5,030 bases of DNA from an uncultured Clostridia bacterium (GTDB lineage Bacteria; Bacillota; Clostridia; Christensenellales; UBA1242). Shown piece by piece: positions 1 to 4,948 of this stretch (position 1 is the stretch's first letter; every line of letters starts with the position of its first letter). The notes beneath the pieces were generated by a model. It saw only the letters and a program-made list of their open reading frames with translations, searched no databases and was not told the origin of the DNA. Location: positions 1 through 5,030 of the forward strand of contig CAJFOL010000025.1 in assembly GCA_904397185.1 (NCBI GenBank), in the 5' to 3' direction. A program made the translations under genes and the position numbers.

Positions 1-5
1 AATTT

Positions 6-87
6 GTGTGTTTTACACACTCATCTCATAGTATTTATTACCATCAGCCTCACCCTTGCGAGCAAGTTCGGCTTCCGATAATATAAA
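6..87. repeat. Left copy of 82-bp perfect terminal inverted repeat
   Basis: Bases 6-87 are the exact reverse complement of 4949-5030, with no mismatch over 82 bp; the match stops at base 88. The outer end is itself a hairpin, GTGTGT-ttt-ACACAC (6-20), and the inner part folds into a longer interrupted stem (described under the right copy). Read outward (minus strand here) it contains a short open frame ending ELARKGEADGNKYYEMSV-stop, but no ATG, GTG or TTG start precedes it after the upstream stop codon, so it looks like a gene tail or a non-coding repeat rather than a gene. It directly abuts the T-run of the HD gene's terminator. Only five bases lie outside it on the left. It could be a dispersed repeat at which an assembly stopped, a MITE-like element, or an inversion site; the sequence alone does not decide. 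Confidence 0.95.
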
Positions 88-108
88 AAAAGTGTTTTAA
101 ACACCTCT
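84..108 (-). terminator. Rho-independent terminator of the HD-domain gene
   Basis: On the minus strand, immediately after the TAA stop, the stem GTGTT/AACAC (loop TAA; bases 92-104) is followed by seven T residues. The preceding AAAAGAG can extend the pairing into the T-run through A-T and G-T pairs. The stem is short and AT-rich, so it is a modest terminator. Its T-run overlaps the first bases of the 82-bp repeat. Confidence 0.5.
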
Positions 109-109
109 T

Positions 110-661
110 TTAAAAAACCAAATCATAATAATACTTAAATTTTTTGTAAATCTCGTGTTCCTTTATACTTGAAAGAGCATCGAGAGCCATGGTATAGTAT
201 GCCTTTATGTTATCTTTTGTGCTGTTAAATTTATCCCATGTCTTGTCGCCGAGGGTCTTTAGGTCAAGATAAATGCTCCGCAAGTTTGACAGTTTATCAG
301 CACAGTTCACAAGTTTTGCAAGATCTGTGCCATTCTTTAACCTGTTCATATGTCGCCTTTTACGTTCAAGATATGGCAGTCCTTTTTCTTCAGTCTCCAT
401 ACCTACAAGATAGGCTATATTTTCGCCAAAAATATCCCTTATCTCACCTAAACTCGTGCCTGTATCCTCGACCACGTCATGCAAAACCCCTGCAATAACT
501 CCGTCCTCTGTCGCTCCCTCTTCCTTCAAATACTGCATAACCTCATACAAATGCACAACATATGGCACCGTTGTACCCTTTCGAAGTTGTTTTTCATGTT
601 TTTTCTTGGCATAATCAAATGCAAAATTAAGTCTATCAATATCCATCATATTATTTTCCAT
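110..661 (-). CDS. HD-domain small alarmone (p)ppGpp hydrolase-like protein
   Basis: A protein of 183 aa (184 if the GTG at 664 is used) that looks like the stand-alone hydrolase domain of RelA/SpoT enzymes, which removes the 3' pyrophosphate from (p)ppGpp in a Mn-dependent reaction in the cytoplasm. Numbering from the GTG, the visible motifs are QLRKG (26-30), metal-type H38, the HD pair H62-D63 in LHDVVEDT, the catalytic-type E66-D67, and D123 with N127 in CADKLSNL. These match the RelA/SpoT hydrolase pattern in order and spacing. No synthetase or TGS/ACT domain follows, and the length is like that of MESH1-type small hydrolases. I prefer the ATG at 661 because AAGGAG (670-675) sits 8 nt upstream; the GTG at 664 has a 5-nt spacing and is also possible. 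It is divergent from the LysR gene, which may control it. The HD fold is clear; alarmone as substrate is inferred from family, and another nucleotide remains possible. Confidence 0.85.
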   Translation of the reverse strand: MENNMMDIDRLNFAFDYAKKKHEKQLRKGTTVPYVVHLYEVMQYLKEEGATEDGVIAGVLHDVVEDTGTSLGEIRDIFGENIAYLVGMETEEKGLPYLERKRRHMNRLKNGTDLAKLVNCADKLSNLRSIYLDLKTLGDKTWDKFNSTKDNIKAYYTMALDALSSIKEHEIYKKFKYYYDLVF

Positions 662-675
662 CACATTTTCTCCTT

Positions 676-704
676 TTCACTTGCATTATACAGCAAATTA
701 TGAT
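676..704 (+). promoter_or_regulatory. Candidate promoter of the LysR gene
   Basis: On the plus strand TATGAT (699-704, five of six for a -10 box) has TTCACT (676-681, four of six for a -35 box) 17 nt upstream. The predicted start is near 711, inside the dyad. It overlaps the opposing HD-gene promoter face to face, an arrangement common for autoregulated LysR genes. The region is AT-rich, so chance matches are likely and this is only a candidate. Confidence 0.3.
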
Positions 705-713
705 ATAAGTAAA
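685..713 (-). promoter_or_regulatory. Candidate sigma-A promoter of the HD-domain gene
   Basis: On the minus strand a perfect -10 TATAAT (685-690) has TTTACT (708-713) 17 nt upstream as a four-of-six -35 box. The predicted start lies near 678, just ahead of AAGGAG at 670-675, giving a very short leader. It overlaps the imperfect dyad at 700-737, so a bound regulator could affect it. Confidence 0.5.
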
Positions 714-737
714 ATATATAGATTTTATATTTATCAT
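700..737. promoter_or_regulatory. Imperfect dyad in divergent gap, possible LysR operator
   Basis: Two 16-nt arms (700-715 and 722-737) pair at 13 of 16 positions around a 6-nt centre; the outer ATGATA/TATCAT and the inner AAAAT/ATTTT blocks are perfect. LysR-type proteins usually bind interrupted dyads containing a T-N11-A core in the gap between their own gene and a divergent target, and this dyad sits in exactly that position, between the HD promoter's -35 box and the lysR ribosome binding site. Because the DNA is AT-rich the symmetry could be fortuitous. Confidence 0.35.
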
Positions 738-748
738 AAGGAGAAGTT

Positions 749-1609
749 ATGACTATAAATCTTGACTATTACAAAATCTTCTATCAGGTGGCAATTTGTG
801 GGAATATCACGCGGGCTTCTGAGAAACTTTTTATATCACAGCCCGCAATATCTCAAACGATTGCAAAACTTGAGGAGGAACTCGGAGTCACATTATTTAT
901 ACGCAGTAAAAAGGGTGTCAAACTCACCATTGTCGGCGAAAAAATCTTTAAAGTGGTCAAAAATGGACTTGATAATCTTGAAAATGTCCAAAAAATAGCC
1001 CTTGAGCAGGAGCATTTGTTATCAGGTGAATTAACACTCTCATGCGGGTCAAATATTGCAAAAAGGCTTTTACTAAAGTCAATAAAAGAATTTTCCGAGA
1101 AGTATCCGCTCATCTCCATTAACATTGAAAATTATCCCCTAGATATATCCTGCCAAAAACTTCAAGATGGCAAACTTGACCTTGTAATTGGGCAATTTAA
1201 CAGCGAAGTGACATTGCTATCCTTCACTCACCTTTCCTATGAAAAATATGTCTTTGTAAGCACAAGAGAGGTCGGCTTTGAAAAGGTCATTTTGATGGAC
1301 AAAGGCACCTACTCGCGAAAACTTTTCGACAATTTTCTTGCAAATTACGGTCATGATAAGGTCAAGCATGAGATTGTTGTCAATGGTTATAGCATTGCAA
1401 TTGAGTTATGCAAAATGGGGCTTGGTGTGATAATCGCACCTTTTTATCTGGTCGAAAAACTCCTTGACAGCGGAGAACTTGTATCTCTTGAGCAAAAATC
1501 GTTCAATGGAAATCAAAATTTTGGATATTATATCAACCCTGAAAATGTAACCAATATAACAAAAGAGTTTTTGCAAATTTTGAAAAAGAATAATTTGGAT
1601 GATAGGTAA
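749..1609 (+). CDS. LysR-family transcriptional regulator
   Basis: A 286-aa DNA-binding regulator of the LysR family, which acts as a tetramer on dyad operators and responds to a small effector. The N-terminal winged helix-turn-helix (about residues 3-62) has the family signature: NITRASEKLFISQPAISQTI, then LEEELGVTLFIRSKKG. A linker helix follows (about 63-90). The C-terminal periplasmic-binding-protein-like effector domain starts at SGELTLSCG (about 92) and contains the typical KLQDGKLDLVIG and GLGVIIAPFYLVEKLLDSGELV blocks. Length is normal for the family. AAGGAG (738-743) lies 5 nt before the ATG. It is divergent from the HD-domain gene, the usual position for a LysR regulator relative to its target, and probably represses its own transcription. 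The effector cannot be told from the sequence, and no biosynthetic or catabolic operon nearby gives a hint. Confidence 0.93.
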   Translation: MTINLDYYKIFYQVAICGNITRASEKLFISQPAISQTIAKLEEELGVTLFIRSKKGVKLTIVGEKIFKVVKNGLDNLENVQKIALEQEHLLSGELTLSCGSNIAKRLLLKSIKEFSEKYPLISINIENYPLDISCQKLQDGKLDLVIGQFNSEVTLLSFTHLSYEKYVFVSTREVGFEKVILMDKGTYSRKLFDNFLANYGHDKVKHEIVVNGYSIAIELCKMGLGVIIAPFYLVEKLLDSGELVSLEQKSFNGNQNFGYYINPENVTNITKEFLQILKKNNLDDR

Positions 1610-1621
1610 GGGCAAGAAAAT

Positions 1622-1661
1622 GCACACTGTTTGTGTGCGTTTTGTCGCCGTGGCGACAAAA
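1622..1661. repeat. Two adjacent perfect stem-loops after lysR
   Basis: The first hairpin is GCACAC-tgttt-GTGTGC (1622-1638). Only 1 nt later comes TTTTGTCGCC-gt-GGCGACAAAA (1640-1661), a 10-bp perfect palindrome with a 2-nt centre (9 bp with a 4-nt loop). They sit 12 nt after the lysR stop codon and directly before the terminator hairpin. The second has A-runs and T-runs on its flanks and could itself terminate transcription weakly in either direction. Confidence 0.6.
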
Positions 1662-1663
1662 CA

Positions 1664-1708
1664 AAGCACTCAAAATGCAAAATGCATTTTGAGTGCTTAT
1701 TTTCTTTC
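1664..1708. terminator. Strong hairpin, probable bidirectional terminator
   Basis: A perfect 16-bp stem (1664-1679 with 1683-1698) closes on a 3-nt AAA loop. On the plus strand it is followed by ATTTTCTTT, a broken U-rich tract, which suits termination of lysR. On the minus strand it is followed by TTGTTTTG, also U-rich, so it can also stop transcripts of the prfB-isomerase unit arriving from the right. The long perfect stem could alternatively be a remnant of a small inverted-repeat element. Confidence 0.6.
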
Positions 1709-1853
1709 CCGCTTGTTTTCTACCACTCATTCTTTTTCAAAATTTGCCTGCTTGTTTTCTGCAACTCATTCCTTAAAATTTTTCCGTTTATTTTCTACCA
1801 TTTATTTTTTAATTTTCCCGTTTGTCCCCTTTCACTCATTCTTTAAAATTTTT
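1708..1853. repeat. Degenerate T/C-rich tandem repeat, about four units
   Basis: Four units begin near 1708, 1747, 1784 and 1817. Each starts CC(C/T)G(C/T)TTGT or close to it, continues with a T/C tract and an ACTCATTC block (degenerate in the third unit, ATTTATTT), and ends in AAAATTT or a close variant. Unit spacing is 39, 36 and 34 bp, so copies have drifted. It lies in the convergent gap and has no visible coding role. Confidence 0.65.
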
Positions 1854-1922
1854 ATCAATTTTTAAAGCAATCAACTAAACAACCGCCAAAATACCCTCGG
1901 TAGATGAAACATCACGGCTTTT

Positions 1923-2711
1923 TTATCCTTTAAAATTTTCAATCATTTCTTCAAGCCTATCTGCCTGCTCTTTGACTTGCGACAGACATTCCTCTGGAGA
2001 AGTCCCGTCAAGACCAAACTTCATAAATATTTCGTAGTCAAGTGACTTCAAATTCTTAGCATACTTTGCAAGTTTCTTTCCAAGCAAGTCCCAATTGATA
2101 CTCCCAAACTTATTCAAAGTGTGATAATCTTCCTCTCCGTTATTGTCATGAAGATGGACTGCTATAAGTTTGTCGCCGTATTTCTCAAGGTAATCAAAAT
2201 CTTTGTCAAAGACATTGTTATGTCCGCTATCATAGCAAAACTTCATATATGGGTGTTTTATCTCTTCGAACACCTTTACAAAGAGTTTTTGGTCGTCTAT
2301 ATTTTCAATCGCAAGAGGTATATTGCACTTTTGGCAAACGTTCAACACAGCAAGCAGACGTTGTTTTCCCACTTGAGAATACTCGCCAAACAGATGCACT
2401 ACAACACAGCGGAATCCATATTTTTTGGCATTTTTGACATCTTTGATGAGGTCTTTTTTAAGTTTTTCGCCCTTTTTCCCCTCTTCCCAAAAATAATGCA
2501 AATCGCTTTGGATATAACTCATATGAAGAGTTGAAAGCTTAAGCCCTCTTTCACGGATAATTTTCACCTGTTTTCTTAAACTACCATTCTGCTTTCTAAA
2601 TCTCTTGTCGCCACTTGTAATAACACTGTCAAAGCCGTACTTTTTGATAAGTTCGGCTCTTTTCTCTGACGACATATTATAACCAAAATATAGACTTATT
2701 CCTTTTTCCAT
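1923..2711 (-). CDS. Sugar phosphate isomerase/epimerase-like TIM-barrel protein
   Basis: A 262-aa member of the xylose isomerase-like TIM barrel / AP endonuclease family 2 group, which includes sugar epimerases, hydroxypyruvate isomerase, inosose dehydratases and endonuclease IV. Metal-centre motifs appear in the expected order: LHMSY (H63), VVHLFGEY (H106), IENID (E136), CYDSGHNN (D161, H164) and AVHLHDNNGEEDYH (H186, H188, D189), ending with GTSPEECL. Length matches the isomerase/epimerase members. It has no signal peptide and should be cytoplasmic. The ATG is preceded by AAAGGT at 7-nt spacing. It starts 11 nt after the prfB stop codon on the same strand, so it is likely read from the prfB promoter; there is no obvious functional link. 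The substrate is unknown. Endonuclease IV is less likely because its full set of DNA-binding and trinuclear zinc motifs is not apparent. Confidence 0.8.
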   Translation of the reverse strand: MEKGISLYFGYNMSSEKRAELIKKYGFDSVITSGDKRFRKQNGSLRKQVKIIRERGLKLSTLHMSYIQSDLHYFWEEGKKGEKLKKDLIKDVKNAKKYGFRCVVVHLFGEYSQVGKQRLLAVLNVCQKCNIPLAIENIDDQKLFVKVFEEIKHPYMKFCYDSGHNNVFDKDFDYLEKYGDKLIAVHLHDNNGEEDYHTLNKFGSINWDLLGKKLAKYAKNLKSLDYEIFMKFGLDGTSPEECLSQVKEQADRLEEMIENFKG

Positions 2712-2722
2712 ATATTACCTTT

Positions 2723-3821
2723 TTAACTCATCTTTTTTAAATATTCATTGATAAACTCTTGGATATTGCCATCCATAACCGACTGAATGTTGTGGTCCTC
2801 ATAGCCCGTTCGATGGTCTTTCACAAGAGTATACGGACAGAATACATAACTTCGTATTTGACTGCCCCACTCAATCTTTTTGATATCACCGCGGATGGAT
2901 GCAAGGCGATCAAGTTCTTCCTGTTCTTCCTTTTCGGCAAGGCGAGAATATAGCATCTGCATTGCCTTTTCCTTGTTTTGAAGTTGACTTCGCTCGATTT
3001 GGCAGGACACCACAATACCTGTCGGGATATGTGTAATTCGGACAGCACTTTCTGTCTTATTGACGTTCTGCCCACCCGCACCGCTTGAGCGATAGGTGTC
3101 AATTTTGAGGTCCTCTGGTCTTATTTCTATGTCAGGCTTGTCTTCAATTAGTGGCATAACCTCAACACTTGCAAAACTTGTGTGACGTCTGGCATTTGAA
3201 TCAAATGGCGAAATTCTCACAAGTCTATGGACACCTTTTTCGGCTTTCAAAAACCCGTATGCATTGTCGCCATCGACTTCAAAGGTTATACTTTTTATGC
3301 CCGCCTCATCGCCGTTTAGCACGTCAAGCACCTTGACCTTATAGCCCTGCTTGTCTGCATACATTTTATACATTCGGTATAACATCTCCGTCCAGTCCTG
3401 TGCTTCCGTCCCGCCTGCACCTGAGTGCAAGGTGATAATCGCATCGTAATCGTCATACTTTCCATTAAGCAAGGTTTTTATCTTGGCATTTTCGCACGTC
3501 TGTTCCAACTCATGCAAACTGTTTTCAACCTCACCATCAAGGCTTGGGTCGTGAGTCTCTTCGCTCAGTTCCACATAACCCTTGCAGTCGTCATAAAGGC
3601 GGTCAAGTTTGTCTATCGTCTCAAGTTTGCCCTCGCATGACTTAATCTTCTTGCCCACTTCAAGCACCTTCTTTTGGTCAAGATAAAATCCGTCCTCAAG
3701 TTGCTTATTTTTTAATAGGTCAAGTTCGCCTCTTGTCTTATCCTCGTCAAAGACACTCCTTTATAAAATTTACGTCTTCTAAAACCTTATTCAATCTTTC
3801 TTTAACATTTTCAAGTATCAT
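2723..3821 (-). CDS. prfB: Peptide chain release factor 2 (RF2), +1 programmed frameshift
   Basis: RF2 recognises UAA and UGA in the ribosomal A site and triggers peptide release. The stop-codon recognition tripeptide SPF (residues 204-206) and the catalytic GGQ (249-251, in SSGAGGQNVNKTESAVRI) are both present, at nearly the same positions as in E. coli RF2. The gene is split into two frames: 24 codons from the ATG at 3821 end in CTT-TGA-C, and after a +1 slip at CTT, reading resumes at GAC (3748-3746) for 341 more residues. The total is 365 aa, the usual full length. AAGGAG (3828-3833) lies 6 nt before the ATG. A start at the GTG at 3667 would lose about 50 N-terminal residues and is not the real one. 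It is followed at 11 nt by the isomerase-like gene and is divergent from the cysteine-tail gene; no secA is adjacent within the window. Confidence 0.97.
3746..3761 (-). promoter_or_regulatory. prfB: prfB +1 frameshift site with internal Shine-Dalgarno
   Basis: Read on the minus strand, the site is AAGGAG (3756-3761), TGT, CTT (3750-3752), TGA (3747-3749), C (3746). The 3-nt gap between the internal Shine-Dalgarno and the CTT slip codon is the classical RF2 spacing. When RF2 is scarce, the ribosome pauses at UGA and slips to UUU, making full-length RF2; when RF2 is plentiful, it terminates after 24 residues. This is a well-known autoregulatory circuit. Confidence 0.96.
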
Positions 3822-3843
3822 TTTTAACTCCTTATGAATATAT

Positions 3844-3872
3844 ATTTTAATAAATAGCGATTATTTTGTCAA
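3844..3872 (-). promoter_or_regulatory. Sigma-A promoter of prfB and the isomerase gene
   Basis: On the minus strand, consensus -35 TTGACA (3867-3872), a 17-nt spacer, and -10 TAAAAT (3844-3849, five of six). The predicted start is near 3837, just before AAGGAG at 3828-3833, so the leader is very short and control is expected at the frameshift rather than in the 5' leader. Confidence 0.75.
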
Positions 3873-3922
3873 GGTTATATCATTATTATTTGTCCGCCAC
3901 AAATTTTATTTACCATTATGTC

Positions 3923-3950
3923 ACAAATGAATTTATGTCAACATATATTA
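3923..3950 (+). promoter_or_regulatory. Candidate sigma-K/E-type sporulation promoter
   Basis: CATATATTA (3942-3950) fits the CATAnnnTA -10 consensus of the mother-cell sigma factor sigma-K (and is close to sigma-E's). AC (3923-3924) lies 17 nt upstream, matching the minimal sigma-K -35. No good sigma-A -35 box is seen at the right distance from TATATT here. The predicted leader to the ATG at 3994 is about 40 nt. The motif has low information content in AT-rich DNA, so it is suggestive only; the coat-like character of the gene supports it independently. Confidence 0.45.
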
Positions 3951-3993
3951 GGTTAGTAGGTATTCCTATCAAAACAAAAACGGAGGTTATAAA

Positions 3994-4668
3994 ATGTCAT
4001 TTTATATAAACAATACAAACCCCAATCGTCCAGGGCCCCTCTCTGGTAATCCGTTAAATGGGATTTGTGAAAAAGTACTTATTGAGACGACCAAGGTCTT
4101 TGATGCCTGTGTCTCTCAAACAACTGAAACGGGCATCATCTTGCCTGTAACAAGTTTCAACCCGGCAAACCCTGTGCAACCACTTACTTACATCTCTGCT
4201 CAAAACCAAATTGGCTCGCCTGTCACCGTAACCGATGTCGTGGTCGACAGACTAAGTGACTCGCCAAACTATGCAAATGTCACCTTGACAATCACCGTTC
4301 CACTAACCGTGACCTATCGTGATGCAAATGGTGTGATAGGCACAGGCACTTCAAGTATAACAATTCAAAAAAGCACTGTACTATTTGTGCCACAACCGTC
4401 AATGGCTCCTGTGGATATAACCGCTACCGCTGCTTTCTCTAGCACAATCGGCTCATATACCGCTGAAAATACCTTTACCGTGACGGGCTGTCTGCAAATA
4501 GTAATCAAGGTGACCGCAGTGGTCGACCTGCTCATTCCATCGTACGGCTACCCTGTAATTCCACCATGTCAAGCCTGCCAAAACTGCAATGTCTGCCCAG
4601 GAGTTGGTGACCTACCACTTTACCCGACAGCAACAAGTGGGACGACAATCAATATCAACCGAGTTTAG
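3994..4668 (+). CDS. Beta-rich cysteine-tail protein, possible spore coat/surface type
   Basis: A 224-aa protein of no assigned function. The N-terminus is hydrophilic (Asn/Pro-rich) with no signal peptide. Then comes ICEKVLIETTKVFDAC (residues 24-39, Cys 25 and 39), a Val/Thr/Ser-rich stretch of alternating beta-strand character (about 75-165), and a conserved-looking block with C166 and LLIPSYGYPVIPPC (about 179-192). The tail has a four-cysteine run CxxCxxCxxC at 192, 195, 198 and 201, followed by a short polar end. From memory, the 'CxxKVxxxxxxVxDxC ... PSYGY..PPC' layout resembles hypothetical proteins of spore-forming Clostridia, some thought to be coat-associated; I cannot verify this here. 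A strong GGAGG (3982-3986) lies 7 nt before the ATG. A sigma-K-like promoter lies upstream, and the coding sequence is clearly less AT-rich than the flanking DNA. The CxxC series could bind metal or form disulfide cross-links. Confidence 0.85.
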   Translation: MSFYINNTNPNRPGPLSGNPLNGICEKVLIETTKVFDACVSQTTETGIILPVTSFNPANPVQPLTYISAQNQIGSPVTVTDVVVDRLSDSPNYANVTLTITVPLTVTYRDANGVIGTGTSSITIQKSTVLFVPQPSMAPVDITATAAFSSTIGSYTAENTFTVTGCLQIVIKVTAVVDLLIPSYGYPVIPPCQACQNCNVCPGVGDLPLYPTATSGTTININRV

Positions 4669-4689
4669 ACTTTAACAATACCATCATAA

Positions 4690-4723
4690 TGCCTAAAAAT
4701 CTACAAAATTTTTCTACTAGGCA
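4690..4723 (+). terminator. Hairpin after the cysteine-tail gene, possible terminator
   Basis: TGCCTA (4690-4695) pairs with TAGGCA (4718-4723), and the inner AAAAT (4696-4700) pairs with ATTTT (4708-4712), leaving a 5-nt bulge on the right side. It starts 21 nt after the stop codon. No T-run follows it (an A/G tract does), so it is not a textbook intrinsic terminator and may instead stabilise the mRNA 3' end. Confidence 0.35.
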
Positions 4724-4805
4724 CAAAAAGGGGTTTTAAAAACCTAAAAAATAAGTTTACAAAAAAATTAAAACAAATTTTTACAGTCAAAAAAAATTTA
4801 TAAAA

Positions 4806-4855
4806 TAAGTCTAAAAAACTTAAAATGCAATTACGATTAAGTCTAAAAAACTTAA
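4806..4855. repeat. 18-bp direct repeat pair, 32 bp apart
   Basis: TAAGTCTAAAAAACTTAA occurs exactly at 4806-4823 and again at 4838-4855. Each copy is a small dyad, TAAGT-n-ACTTA, and in the second copy the arms extend to TTAAGT/ACTTAA. Arms plus A-tract could make a protein-binding site, but in DNA this AT-rich function is unproven. Confidence 0.8.
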
Positions 4856-4948
4856 CTTAAAATAAAATAAATAATCAAAGAAACATATAAAAACTTCACA
4901 AAAACTAAAAATTTAAGTGAAAAAAAACTACAAAATAAATCTTAAAAA

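Larger units (their letters stand above)
1610..1922. other. 313-bp gene-free spacer between convergent genes
   Basis: No gene is supported here. From left to right it holds three adjacent stem-loops (1622-1638, 1640-1661, 1664-1698), a T/C-rich degenerate tandem repeat (1708-1853), and an AT-rich stretch up to the stop codon of the isomerase gene. Open frames cross it on both strands, but they lack a ribosome binding site and their translations simply reflect the T-rich repeats. On the minus strand after the isomerase stop the only terminator-like signal is a weak TACC-GAG-GGTA stem followed by four T residues, so the stem-loop at 1664-1698 may serve both genes. Confidence 0.75.
4669..4948. 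other. Extremely AT-rich gene-free tail
   Basis: About 280 bp without a supported gene, strongly A-rich on the plus strand and dense in stop codons. It holds a post-gene hairpin (4690-4723), a smaller GGTTT/AAACC palindrome (4732-4744), an 18-bp direct repeat (4806-4823 and 4838-4855), and numerous A-tracts that could make the DNA bent. It ends at the right copy of the 82-bp repeat. Confidence 0.7.

Noticed and set aside
238..703. Plus-strand open frames opposite the HD-domain gene
   Set aside because: They are antisense shadows of a gene with clear catalytic motifs, and neither has a plausible ribosome binding site.
1708..1853. CRISPR array
   Set aside because: Units are contiguous and diverged, with no alternation of constant repeats and unique spacers, and no cas gene is present.
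1599..1865. Small hydrophobic open frames on the plus strand across the lysR-isomerase spacer
   Set aside because: They start inside lysR or a hairpin, lack a ribosome binding site, and their Phe/Ser-rich translation follows from the T/C-rich tandem repeat.
1923..2711. Endonuclease IV (nfo)
   Set aside because: The TIM-barrel family is shared, but the characteristic DNA-recognition loops and full trinuclear zinc ligand set are not evident; isomerase/epimerase-like fits better.
2723..3821. prfB as a frameshifted pseudogene
   Set aside because: The disruption is the canonical CTT-TGA-C slip site with correctly spaced internal AAGGAG, and the joined product has the full RF2 length with SPF and GGQ intact.
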